From: Byssothecium circinans
Taxonomy: Eukaryota; Ascomycota; Dothideomycetes; Pleosporales; Massarinaceae
Assembly: GCA_010015675.1 (NCBI GenBank)
Contig: ML976978.1
Span: forward strand, 1,223,406-1,287,405
Length of the DNA: 64,000 nt
Reading direction: 5' to 3'
This document shows, one piece after another, positions 53,647 through 64,000 of the stretch. The position numbers and the translations under genes are program-made. Numbering within the stretch: position 1 is the first letter of the stretch; each line of letters begins with the position of its first letter. A model generated the notes under the pieces. It saw only the letters and a list, made by a program, of their open reading frames with translations, searched no databases and had not been told where the DNA came from.

Positions 53647-55804
53647 ATGGACACCAGCTCCAACGTCCTCCTCAGCCGGCCTGATGGAGTATGGGGCCGT
53701 CTTAAATTCCGCACCACCAACTTCACCACGTACACCGGCCCTCAGTCCTACGACGCAGCAGCGCATATTACCAGGCAAAGCCGACATCATCGGCCACCGT
53801 CGCTCGATCTTGACTTCTCCAACTACTGGACTTTTCTCTACCGGAGCGGGACTGACGACTCTCAGACGCTGGCCGCAGAGTCGCCTGGGAACCCTCTCGA
53901 GTCGTCCTCCAAGTTATCTTACAATACGGCTATAGAGTTTCAACAACACAACGTTGTGGGCTCTGAGCGATTGTTTACCGACTCGCACACTCTAGCCGCG
54001 GAGTCTCCACAGACCATGGACCCGAAGTCCCAGCTATCTCCTAACGACTCCATCGTCAACTCCAAGGAGGTCAAAGAGACGTGCTTCTTCTGGTATCATG
54101 GCCAGTGCCGACGAGGCCAGCAACAATGCCGTCATGAGCATGAATTCCGAATCAATTGGTGAGGCTACTGTAGGAACTCCATTTGGGACATACACTGACC
54201 TCGGACTTCAGGCCCATCAACCCACCGCCTGGATACGTTCATTGGCAGCCTTGCAATCTCCCGATGTGTCCTTTTCGAAAAGATCTGGTTGAGTGCAAGG
54301 AGCAGATTGAGCGCGAGAAAGCCATGCCTCAGGTCAACCGGGTGATGCCAAGCGCGCTGGATCTTGCTGGCAGTTCCAAGGAACATGCAATTGAGATCCC
54401 TTCATCTTCCGAGACTGAGGATTCGGACAGTGGTAAATCACTCCCAATCCGACTCTGGCCGCCGTCTCTTGGTGCATTGCTGACATCGTACCGCAACCAT
54501 AGATACGAACAGCGACAGCCCCAACGACTCTGACGACGAGTCCGATTCCAGCAGAGGAGGTGGTCGTGCTTCAAGCCCTCTCACATGCTCGTCCCCTCAC
54601 AACAGCGACGGTGATGCTGATGATGAGCCGCAAACTCTGTCCATTAGCCACGCAAACACGCTTCCCGGCAACAAACGCAAGGCGGTCAACGACCAAGACT
54701 GCTCCAGCCACAACAGCAAGCGGCCCAGTCTCTATTCGCTCAAAAACGCGTCGCTCACTGAGCCAGTGTACGAGCTGCCTCGGGGACTGTCGCCGAGCTT
54801 CCGCACTTCTCCTTCACCTCGTCACCCCGCTTCTCCTCTTGAGTCGCCCCTCACGCCGCGATCCATTGACGGAGTGCCGCTCATCTGCTTCTACTGGTTT
54901 CACAAAGGCTATTGCCAGCCTAAGCGCGGACGCAACGGTATCCCAGGTCGCTGTTCCTTTCTGCACACATTGAAAGTGAAACCTCAGCGCGTGAGTCTGC
55001 CACCCAGCGTCATCGACCACAATACCGACTGTCCGTACGCCTTGTGTCCTGTACGTCTGGAAGCGCGAGGCAGGATCGACCCTTCGTTGCACGTGGCTGG
55101 AGCGGGACCAAATCCAGAGCCAGAGAGCGAGATGCCACGCGCTCCCAAGATGCCTGCTGCCATGCAGGCGATCCACGGTCGACGCAACCGGCGCGGTAAA
55201 CGTGGCCATGACTCGAAGTCAAGGGCACACAAGTACCCGCAGCAGATGTCGACTGACGAGAGGTGCAAGCAATTCTACGATCAGCAGGGTAAGCGCGCCC
55301 TCCATCGACCGGGTAAGAAGGATGAGGCCCATCGTAGTGGGGCCGGGCAAGGCTCTCGAACTTCGCGAAGTGGCAAGGGAAAGCAGCTTATGGAGCGAAA
55401 GTTCGTGCAGGAGACGGAGGACAAGGTGAAGCAGGAGCAAGAGGAAGTGGAGGATGGTGAGGAAGCTTCATGGTTCTTGACTGGCTTCCCGGACTTTGCT
55501 CCGTCGCCGAAGATCAAGAAAGAGGTCAAGGAGCAAGGTCAGCAGGAGCTCGGTGAGAACGTTCAGCAAGAGCTCGATATCCAGCAGGAGATCCAGCAAG
55601 AGGTCCAGCAGGAGGTCGAGATGGAGAATGTTCCCGCCAAGAAGTTCGTCCCCAAGCCCGGTGTGTTGGTTGACTATGACTTGCCCGAAGGAGAGAACCG
55701 CGCTGAATGGGTAAGTTCTCATTTTCACTGTCACTTTATGTAACCAAGCTAACGATCACCAGGACACTGACTTCCTCCGCCGCGCCTTCGGCGAGATCGA
55801 GTAG
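53647..55804 (+). CDS. Double CCCH zinc-finger protein with Gln/Glu-rich tail
   Basis: Exons 53647-54158, 54212-54432, 54503-55710 and 55763-55804 give 660 aa; introns of 53, 70 and 52 bp close in phase. Two related zinc modules occur. Module 1 (from Cys146) is CFFWYHGQCRRGQQQCRHEH, and a CNLPMC knuckle follows. Module 2 (from Cys373) is a C-x8-C-x12-C-x3-H finger starting CFYWFHKGYC, and CPYALC follows. Each module is thus a CCCH finger plus a C-x4-C pair some 20-35 residues later, so the gene looks internally duplicated. Disordered acidic and Ser-rich stretches lie between. Near the C-terminus a run of short Q-Q-E-[LVI] repeats (VQQELDIQQEIQQEV) probably forms a coiled coil. CCCH fingers bind RNA; a role in mRNA processing or decay is inferred. 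A CT microsatellite lies in the leader near 53543-53562. Confidence 0.85.
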
Positions 55805-55993
55805 TCGAACAAGCAATTCAGAGCAGGACATGTGCATGAGAGAAAACGGGGTATATTGAAAGGAGAACGATATGCGAAACGAATCTCTGGTCTCAGGCTT
55901 CTGGGGCCACTACCACAAGAGTGTTCCTTCAGGCGTAGAATACCCACTGAACGGTTTCTGAAACCCGTTTGATAGTAGTCCTTCGGTGCTTAC

Positions 55994-56980
55994 TCACCAG
56001 ACGTACGGTTTATTCTCATAAGTCCAAAAGGTCCCACTATGTTGGATGCCCTTGCTCTGAATAACATCAATCATCTTTGACACCGATTCTTCCGGCGTGA
56101 TAATCCCATGCACTTGCCACGCCACATTGATATCCGCCATGTCCGTCTCCACTTCGCCCGGGTGCATGCACAGAATAATCGTGTCGTCGTCTTTCCTCTT
56201 GAGCTCGGCGGCCATGTGACGCACCGCCATGTTCAGGGCTGCCTTTGAGGCAGCGTAGGCGGCGAATCCGTCTTCCATTTCACGGAAGTTGCCTTGGGAG
56301 GCCGAGTCGCTGGACATGAAGACTATAGTGCCTATGGGGATGTTGGTTTGGAGGAGCTTCTGGGCTAGGATTATGGGACCTATGGTGTTGGTGTGGAGGT
56401 GGAAGGCGAATTCATCGAATGACCTGTGGTCTAGGTGAGCTGAAGATACAGAGGTACATGCAAGGGGAGAGATAAGCGGGACATACATCTCGGTTGCTCT
56501 CTATTAAGGTTAGCCTTATTAGCCAGACCCTTCGCTGACATGGGGTGAGTAGGGAATATGGCTTACATTTGGGTATCTTAACACTCCCGCATTAATTACC
56601 ACATAGTCGATCTTGAAATTCGGTATCGCCGCGATCTGGGCGACGAATTTCTACCCGTAACCCAGCAAAAGTCAGCTTCGGCCTTCATATCAAATATCCA
56701 TGACGATGACGTCCACAGGAACATTTCTCTCACATACCATGATGCTCTCCTCACTCAGGATATCACAGATGTACATTTGGCACCTCCCATGGTCACTCCC
56801 GGCCTGGCCCCATAGCTGGGAAGCGTGGGAAGCCCAGGGTTCGCGGACGGTGGCTACAATGCGCTCGCCGCGCAGCAGCAGTTGGCGCACGAATTCGAGT
56901 CCGATGCCTCTGCTTGCTCCTAGAATCAGCCAGGTGGTGAAGTCTTGGTCGGCGTATAATATGTCAGGGATCTGGTTCAT
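55994..56980 (-). CDS. Short-chain dehydrogenase/reductase, four exons with a 14-nt exon
   Basis: Exons 56980-56738, 56650-56567, 56500-56487 and 56423-55994 give 256 aa with phases closing. Exon 3 is only 14 nt. The Rossmann signature is LILGASRGIGLEFVRQLLLR (Gly-x3-Gly-x-Gly). The NAG motif is in VVINAGVLRYPN, the Ser of the triad is in FMSSDSASQG, and the catalytic Y-x3-K is YAASKAAL. After that comes MHPGEVETDM, the usual PG-x-V-x-T of SDRs. The layout resembles C-factor or sniffer-type SDRs that make or reduce small carbonyls with NADP. No cluster partner is adjacent and the substrate is unknown. Confidence 0.88.
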
Positions 56981-57709
56981 GTTCGCATCGGTCCGCCAAT
57001 GCGAGGGACGGGTGCTGTGGCGCGTGTGCGTGGACGTCAGAGGCTGCTGGCGGATGAGTGGATTACTGTGGATAGACCGAGGCTGCTGTCGACTACTGGC
57101 CCAAAGAGGCTGGATGAAGATGAAGTGAAGTGTTCAGCAGCGATCAGCCGGGTGGTTTGCAAAGGGCCAAAAGTCGGGAAACAGGAAGGTGGCTGGGAAT
57201 AAGATGTATATTGATAACGGGGCGCTGTAGCAACACTAGATATGGAAGCGATGGTGTACTACTGTGTACATGGCGTCGACAACTGTAGCTAAATAAGACG
57301 AGGGGCATCTTGCCTGTCATGGCATCGCCAAATGAGGGGTCGCAACACCACAGCATACCAGTACCAGTAGACTCGACATGTTTGTAAAGGAACCTGATTT
57401 TGCTGTCGATGAATGATGCAAGCGGCTCTTCTAGAGCAAACCAGAGGTGCAGATTGTCGGTGGAGTCAATGACCCGATCTTTCCCGACCGCTTTGTAAAT
57501 TCGACGCTCCTATTGGCTCGGCCCAGACGTGGCGTCTGTGGCTCGTGCGCCACGTGACTCGGTGATGATGGCTATCTCTAAAGTTTTCGTTCTCCTTCCC
57601 GACATTTTTCTTCTTCTACATCTCACTCTCGACTGTCCACCACACAGCCCTACCGCTTCAATACCACATCTTATCTTCCCGCTACTTCAGCTACTTCTCT
57701 CTATCCACA
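56981..57709. promoter_or_regulatory. Divergent promoter region of SDR and cytochrome c
   Basis: A CCAAT box in reverse orientation (attgg, 57512-57516) lies about 195 bp before the cytochrome c ATG. HAP-complex control of cytochrome c through CCAAT is known in yeast; here it is inferred from position only. Confidence 0.4.
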
Positions 57710-58434
57710 ATGGGTTTTGAACCGGGTACGTCTCCTAACAGCCACCGCCGTCACTCAGCTTCTATCGCCGTATTGCCACGCTTCATCTTCGTCCATTGAG
57801 CTCGCGCACGTCCAAGGACAATTTGGAAGGATGCAGAGGAGGTGTGCGAAGAAGGCTGGCAATCTCCCATTGCTCCCAGAGTTCGTCGCCGCAAGGTGGC
57901 AGCTTTGCGATCGGGGTCGGGAGTGATAGGGCGGCGGCATTCCCGGCTGTTTGCAGCGCTATTCATCATAGCAATCGCTAACGCGTCTTCACAGGCGATG
58001 CTAAGAAGGGTGCCAACCTTTTCAAGGTACGGCTTCCGAGCGTGGGACCTTACTGGTCCCGACGAACCTCTTGATCGCACTCCGTTCCTTTCTGACACAT
58101 TGCAGACACGATGCGCACAGTGCCATACCCTGAAGGAGGGTGAGGGCAACAAGATCGGCCCTATGCTACACGGCCTCTGGGGCCGCAAGACTGGTCAGGT
58201 TGAGGGCTACTCATACACCGACGCCAACAAATCGAAGGGCATTACATGGGATGACAACACTCTAGTAAGGCTCGCTGATGGATATAATGGGCTATGCAAG
58301 CTAACAGGCCGCAGTTTGAGTACCTCGAGAACCCCAAGAAATACATTCCCGGCACCAAGATGGCTTTTGGTGGACTCAAGAAGCCTAAGGACCGCAACGA
58401 CCTGATCACCTTCCTCAAGGAGGAGACGAAATAA
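57710..58434 (+). CDS. CYC1: Cytochrome c
   Basis: Exons 57710-57725 (16 bp), 57995-58026 (32 bp), 58106-58264 and 58315-58434 give 108 aa, the normal length. The first intron is long for this genome (269 bp). The start [16 protein letters not shown] matches fungal cytochromes c. CAQCH binds haem covalently, [16 protein letters not shown] follows, and the axial Met is in [12 protein letters not shown]. The protein carries electrons between complex III and complex IV in the intermembrane space. It has no cleavable presequence, as expected. Confidence 0.96.
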
Positions 58435-59793
58435 ACGTTCCATGGCCACCTGGACGTTTCTCGCTTCACCTGCTCCCTTCCGGCATGACGCTATTTTAAT
58501 CTCTCTTCCTCCGACATCCCCCAAAAGCTTCCTCCTCGATTTTGTAACATCAGGCACGCATGATAGACGTACGAATAGGGCGGTGGTATGCGCTTCTGGC
58601 GCGTGTTTCTTCCTGTGTAATATAAATTCGGTGTACTTCAAGAGCGTCTTTCGATTCTTCGTGCGGCGTAGGGCTGGTATAGGTCCTAGGGGCACCTCGA
58701 AATACAATTCTCCTCTTCATGAAGCTTGACGGACTGTTGTATCTTTTCCATTTCCGTGCTCGCTGCTCGCAAAAGGCATCGTCAATTGTTTGTTGTCGGC
58801 AGCCAGGGATGTTCGGTACGTCATGTTGATCACATCGACTGCCAACTTTGCACTCTTGTAATCGCAACGTCCGCTTTGCACAGTGACTGCGATATGATGT
58901 GTGCTAACTCTTTGAATTCAAATCATACATGTGACCAAACGGGTACCTAGGTATTTGGCGTCCTCCTGGTAAGGAAGAGGAAGACTCCTTTTGTGTGGAG
59001 GGCGCCTTTCGCTATATTGTTTGACACTTCTTCACCGCGGAGGAGCCCCCAGCCTATCAGAGAGCTGGAAAAATTGGTCACCGTCTGTCTCACGCGATGG
59101 CCTCGGCAGAGAGGAACGCTTCCGTTGCTCCCCGAGGACAACAGGTTATTTAGGGAATTCGTATATATGCATTGTGCAGGACAGTGTGGCTAGAGCTTCA
59201 TCGTTCGAAGACAGCTTCGTGAAGGTGTCTGTCCAGGTGGGATGTTGACATACGAGACGCATGTGATGCATGTGATATGTAATGCAACTAGAGTGACTGA
59301 CACAGTTCGTCGCGTCAGCTGCGCGATATTACGAGAAGAACCAGTGCGCGTTGTGGTGGCTTTTTCCTTTTTCCTTTTTCCTTTTCCTGCGCTCCCACGT
59401 GAAAGGCTTAGGATGGGAGGCTGAGAAAGTGTGGGGGAAGACGCCGGCTATGATCGATTTATCCATCCTGCAACCCCAGCGCCGTGAAGCACCGTCCTCC
59501 GTCCAATTGCTTGTCCTACGCAACAGTCACACATCCGAGTCACGCTTCTCACTTCTTCATATCCCATCTTTACTGTGTCTTTTCTCCCATCCCAAGCAGC
59601 TCTCGCGCGCGGATCCGCTGCCTCGGCCTACCTGACATCCCTTTGACTTAACGCGGGGCTAGCATTTCCGTCCAAAAGCTCTCCCAACATCACCGTTGAC
59701 CGCCCTTCGACGCCGATTCGCATAGCGGAACCGCAACGACGCTTTGGCGAGCTAGCTGTGTAGGAGGCCGGGTGGCCCAGAGCAATTGCCATC
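58435..59793. other. Intergenic, 1.36 kb, with a pyrimidine microsatellite
   Basis: No supported gene. A TTTTTCC repeat (three and a half units) lies at 59361-59388. The last 250 bp are the promoter and leader of the kinase gene. Confidence 0.5.
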
Positions 59794-61334
59794 ATGTCGT
59801 GGAAGCGGTCCGAAAAGCTGATGGACACCATCAAGGTGCGTCATTCCGCCGTGCGCCGTTCTCGGGGGTGCTAACAGTCGAGCAGCACTACAGCAATTTC
59901 CCCGCGACTGGTATGTATTTCGACCTCCTTGTATGAGAGAATTGCATTGATAAATGGACAGGTGTTTCTCTCCGGCAAATGGTACAGTTTGGCGAAAAGC
60001 CATCGACCGGAACCCTCTTCCGCGCATCACAGTTCCTCTCTGAAGAGCTCCCCATACGGCTCGCCCACCGCGTCCAAGAGCTCAGCGAGCTCCCCGATGG
60101 TCTCAATGAGATGCCCTCGATATGTAGAGTGCGGGATTGGTACGCGCAGTCATTTGAAGTAGGTGTTGTGGTGCTCCCATCCGAGGACCCACTGACTCAT
60201 GCGACATCAGGAACTCGTCCAACTCCCCCGCCCAAATGTCCCAGCCGACGTCAAAGACCGCTTATTACGGCCCGCGAAACACAGTAGCAAAGATGCGAGT
60301 CTGACCAGTCGCGTGACGCAGAACCCCAGTATTACCAAGGGACAGTATAGGTCCGCCCCAGGAAACAATGGCAATGGCAGCGGGCATGGAAGAGAGATCA
60401 AAGGGTCAACGTCGAGTCGGAGGTATTACGCCGCGGCAGATGATGGAATGGAGTGGCCGCCAGAGCTGGGTGCATACAACACAAAGTTCGCAGAGTCGCT
60501 GGAGAAGATTAAGAGGAGGCACGACAGCGTGGTGACGACGGTAGCGCAGGGCATTCTGGAGTGGAAGAGGAGGAAACAACGCATGCAGATCGATCATAAT
60601 ATCCAGGCCTTCCTCGACCGCTTCTACATGTCGCGTATCGGCATCCGGATGCTCATCGGACAGCACATTGCGCTGACGGACCAACGGCAACGCTCCGATC
60701 CAAACTACGTCGGTATCATTTGTACAAAGACCAACGTCCACGAATTAGCTCAAGAAGCCATCGAGAACGCTCGATTCGTCTGCGAGGACCATTACGGTCT
60801 TTTCGAAGCGCCAAAAGTCCAGCTCGTCTGCAACCCCGACATCTCGTTCATGTACGTCCCGGGCCATCTATCGCACATGCTTTTCGAAACACTCAAGAAC
60901 TCGCTGCGCGCTGTTGTGGAAACGAGAGGGCAGGATAAAGAAGACTTCCCGGTCACTAAAGTCATCGTTGCCGAAGGGAAGGAGGATATCACAATCAAGA
61001 TCAGTGACGAGGGAGGCGGCATTCCGCGGTCGTCTATACCGCTCGTCTGGACGTACATGTATACGACTGTGGACCAGACGCCTAGTCTCGATCCCGATTT
61101 CAACAAGAGCGATTTTAAGGCCCCCATGGCTGGCTTCGGATACGGACTCCCCATCTCCAGACTCTACGCGCGGTATTTTGGCGGCGACTTGAAGCTGATT
61201 AGCATGGAAGGGTAAGCCCCCATTCAACTTGTCCCTTCGCAAATCTCATAAACTGACGGTTTTAATGTAGCTACGGCACCGACGTCTACCTCCACCTCAA
61301 CCGGCTCTCCTCATCGTCGGAACCTCTGCAATAG
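59794..61334 (+). CDS. Pyruvate dehydrogenase kinase family protein
   Basis: Exons 59794-59835, 59886-59910, 59962-60158, 60211-61211 and 61271-61334 give 442 aa; introns close in phase. The N-terminal helical domain shows HYSNFPATGVSLRQMVQFGE and ELPIRLAHRVQELSELPDGL, with the regulatory-domain motif DRFYMSRIGIRMLIGQHIAL. The GHKL ATP-binding domain carries the N box (FETLKNSLRAVVE), the G1 box (ISDEGGGIPRSSIPLVW) and the G2 box (GFGYGLPISRLYARYFGG). These kinases phosphorylate the E1 subunit of pyruvate or branched-chain ketoacid dehydrogenase in the matrix. An insert of about 45 residues (Ser/Gly-rich, around 115-155) separates the first and second helical parts. The N-terminus is short for a presequence. 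PDK versus BCKDK cannot be settled by eye. Confidence 0.92.
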
Positions 61335-62157
61335 CAATTACCAGTCATGAGGGACGGATGGGCGTCGAGCGAGCTCATCCGCTCATCCCAAGGAATGGCG
61401 CGTGGTACACAAGGCTCGATGATGGCGAGTAGGGCGATGCGGCTCAAGTTGAGCGGGCAGCTGAGTATGGAGGTTAGCGAGCGGAGGCAGGTGGGCGATG
61501 CCGAGGAAATGTTTGCTGAGAAGGGGGTTGGGGCGCCGTGGTGGCGGAATGTGGGTATGGAGGAGGATATGTAGATGTCATGTTGTTGGTGTTGGCGGTG
61601 TTGGCGTTTCTGTTTGAGGGGGGTATAGAGGAAGGGTGTCTTGTATTGTGCTGCGGTGGTTGGTTGTTGTTGGCGGTCCTAGTAGCCGGTGGTAAGAGTG
61701 TTTTCTAGTACGTATTGCCCACATCTTGCACGTCAGGGTCTCGCATTTTCCAAAAGAAAGGAAGGGGTCGGATCAAGCATATTGAAATGGAGTGGATGGC
61801 TAGGTGGGTGGGCAAAACTGTTCTCGCATTTATTTTTCTGTTGGGTGGGTAAGTAACTTTGTACATAAGGATATGGAAACAAAATCTTCATTGAATCCAA
61901 TCAACTGCCAAACCGTGGTGCTGGTGGTTGAGGAGAGCAAAGAAGTCACTCGGCGGACAGGCGTATAGTTCAATAATCCGAGCCCAGTTCGGGTTATACT
62001 GCTCAATAATAGTACAAATAAAGGAGTACCCAAAGACTCACAAAATGCAGGGGTATCTCATGCTCGTCCTTCTCATCTGCATCCACATCCATACTCCAGC
62101 CCAACGTTCCCAATCCAAATCCCCCCTTAGCTGAACGCCTTGCCAAACCTCCCCCTC
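61335..62157. other. Intergenic between convergent genes
   Basis: The first 240 bp after the kinase stop remain coding-like in base composition but show no family feature. Nothing else recognisable. Confidence 0.45.
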
Positions 62158-62830
62158 TCACGTCCCAACCCCAACACCAACACCCGAAGGTCTCTTCTTC
62201 CTCCGCTCCCTCTCCCCCTCTTCATCCCGTTCCCTCTCTTTCCCTTTCCCACCCCTCGCCGGACTCCCACCCGCACTCGTCCCACCCATAACACTATCCC
62301 CGTCCCTCCTCACCCTCAAGCTCTCAGGGACCTCCCACTCCTCCCTCCACATCACGCGCCCAGCCCCGCTATCCTCGAGCCCCAGGACAATGTTCTGGAA
62401 ATATGTGCGTGTTTGCGATAGACTCTATCCCGCAGACAAAATAATCAATTAGCTCGTTTGTCTTGCCTTCATAAAGAGACATGGGAACGGGGGGGGGAAT
62501 TGGGGGTAAGGAGACACATGTGATGTGACAACGTACCTCATTCCTCGCCCCGCTCCACCAAACCAACAACTCCAAATCCTCTACTATACGCACCGCATCC
62601 TCCCTCTTCTTCTGGCGCTCATAGCTCTCGCCGCCTCCGTCGAGGGGTTTGGCGCGCGCTTGCGCGGAGCGCTGGGATGCTGTGAGGGTGGTTGTGGGGA
62701 GGGGGGGTGGCGGTCGCGTTGAGGGGCTAGGCCGAGAGGAGGGTTGTTGCTGGTGGGGAGAGGCGTTGAGGACGGTGTTGAAGTAGGCTTGGTTTTGATT
62801 TTGATTTTGGGGTGATGGTGGTGGTGGCAT
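62158..62830 (-). CDS. Uncharacterised protein, two exons
   Basis: Exons 62830-62537 and 62424-62158 give 186 aa; the 112-bp intron closes in phase. The N-terminus is Pro/Gln/Asn-rich (MPPPPSPQNQNQNQAYFNTV) and disordered. A conserved-looking helical core follows (ESYERQKKREDAVRIVEDLE, LLVWWSGARNESLSQTRTYF), continuing across the splice junction to QNIVLGLEDSG. The C-terminus is Gly/Arg/Glu-rich with basic runs (GKGKERERDEEGERERRKKR), likely nuclear. I do not recognise a family. The continuity of the core across the junction supports the intron. Confidence 0.65.
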
Positions 62831-63432
62831 TTTTTGGATTGGATGGATGGAGGGGTTTGGGTGGTGGGGATAGGGTTTCTTGTTTTGTAGATGGGGGAAA
62901 CAAACTACCGACGGCGGATTGAAATTGACGTACTGTAGAAAGACCGTCATGCGTGATGTGCGGATGCGGATAGGTACAGGTGCGGGATGCGGAAGGATGA
63001 GCTCGGCTTAGTGGTCCGCGGGAGTGCAATGAATGTGGAAGGTGAGAAGGTGACGTGGGGGATGTGCGGGGTTTCACATGCAGTAGCGTTTGGGCGTGAG
63101 AAGATGAGTGCTCGTTTCCCCATCTACACTCTATCACTATCATCATCTTATTTCATCTAATCAATGGCACCATCATTAAGTATTACGACGAAAAGGCGTT
63201 TTTGAAGTGTTTTTGTTCCTTTCTGGTCAATGATGAAATCGCGAAACAGTCCAGAAGCCAACGACTCCGTCGAGAAAGCAAGAACATTAGCCAACAGCTA
63301 TACATAGCGAAGAAGAAGAACCATCCATAAAATACCCCTAACGAAACGCCAACGCCGACCCAAGCCCAATCCACCCCATACCCATTCCATACCGAATCTA
63401 GAAACCCTCCTACACTCTCACCAACTCCCACA
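62831..63432. other. Intergenic between same-strand genes
   Basis: Promoter and leader of the 62.8-kb gene and 3' flank of the next. No supported gene. Confidence 0.45.
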
Positions 63433-63843
63433 CTAACTCCGCTCCACCGGCAATCTCTCGCTCCGACTAGCCAAATCAGCAAGGACATCCAACCTCGACG
63501 TATCCTCCGTCTCCCTCCTCTCCGCCCGCTCCCTAATCTCCCGCTCCCTCTCCCTCTCCCTCCCCGCCTCCATAATTCTCCGAATTCTCTCCACCAACCA
63601 AGCATTATACCTATTCCTCTCCTGCTGTTTCTGCTTTCTCTTCGTCTGCGCTCGAGTATTCCGCGCAGGCACCGCGTCGTCGATTCCCGCGGTCGGGGCG
63701 CGGGATTGGCGGCGGAGCGGGGTTAGGGGGAAGGGGGAGTTCTGCGTGGCGGAGGTTATGGGTGTGGCGATTGTGTTTGGTAGGGAATGGGAAAGTGTAT
63801 TGGTGGTGTTGGTGGTAGTTGGGGATGGGGAAGGATAAGCCAT
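63433..63843 (-). CDS. Small basic uncharacterised protein
   Basis: Single exon, 136 aa from ATG 63843; an upstream in-frame Met at 63906 would add 21 residues. The first 75 residues are Ser/Thr/Pro-rich. The rest is a highly charged helix (TRAQTKRKQKQQERNRYNAW, then an Arg/Glu repeat MEAGREREREREIRERAE), probably a coiled coil or single alpha helix. The basic KRKQKQQER stretch could direct it to the nucleus. Function unknown. It is near the window edge, and the open frame with a sensible Met is the only evidence. Confidence 0.5.
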   Translation of the reverse strand: MAYPSPSPTTTNTTNTLSHSLPNTIATPITSATQNSPFPLTPLRRQSRAPTAGIDDAVPARNTRAQTKRKQKQQERNRYNAWLVERIRRIMEAGREREREREIRERAERRETEDTSRLDVLADLASRSERLPVERS

Positions 63844-64000
63844 CTTTTCGGTGATTTGGTGTTTGGTTGGACGGTGTCCTTTTTTGACTTGGAGGTGAGG
63901 TTTCAAAGTGGAAGACGAAGCTGACTTTTCCGTTTCCTTGGTTAGACGTGCCGAAGTGTGCGGTAAAGTGCGGTTGAAGGTTCTTCCTTTGACGGTGCAG

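Noticed and set aside
61347..61574. 75-codon frame right after the kinase stop
   Set aside because: It begins 12 bp past the stop, is not in the kinase frame, and shows no domain; probably 3' UTR.

Overview
The window is nuclear DNA of a filamentous ascomycete (Pezizomycotina; Dothideomycetes is my best guess, inferred and not proven). Genes are dense on both strands and most are split by 45-120 bp GT..AG introns, often with a CTAAC/CTAAT-like branch site. The gene set is fungal: DUF1996, DUF4188, RID-type DNA methyltransferase, Dsc3, Rrg9, Mic19, a CBM1 protein and a highly reducing polyketide synthase relic. I placed exons by reading splice signals and checking that phases close, so multi-exon coordinates are hand-built models.

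Layout. 1-7.6 kb: repeat-rich left edge, two adjacent paralogous hypothetical genes (one frame-disrupted), an unknown 3-exon gene and a DUF1996 protein. 8.6-14.1 kb: Mx-like dynamin GTPase and a FAT1-type acyl-CoA synthetase, both minus. 15.4-23 kb: zinc-finger protein with an exonuclease-like fold that has lost its first catalytic motif, an SHB17-like phosphatase, a small secreted CBM1 protein, a GNAT acetyltransferase with a PIP-like N-terminus, and MICOS subunit Mic19. 23.6-28.1 kb: RID-like cytosine methyltransferase convergent with a FAS1-domain protein. 29.3-35.6 kb: glutamate decarboxylase, cryptochrome-DASH and a J-like protein. 36-44 kb is the accessory part: a decayed membrane-protein fragment, a DUF4188 gene, a decayed polyketide synthase 3' end (linker, ER piece, KR end, ACP) and a MATE transporter. 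44-64 kb: secreted agmatinase-type ureohydrolase, Isa1, a frame-disrupted Dabb protein, Dsc3, a three-repeat HH/YY protein, Rrg9, a DUF2236 protein, a double CCCH protein, an SDR, cytochrome c, a pyruvate dehydrogenase kinase and two unknown genes.

How the genes relate. Most are unrelated single-copy housekeeping genes. Several serve mitochondria (Mic19, Isa1, Rrg9, cytochrome c, PDK). The PKS relic with the MATE transporter could be what is left of a secondary-metabolite cluster. I saw no CRISPR, rRNA, convincing tRNA or intact transposon. The points most worth a second look are the methyltransferase (altered motif IV and a broken splice acceptor), the 3-nt microexon in glutamate decarboxylase, the repeated HH/YY protein and the PKS relic.
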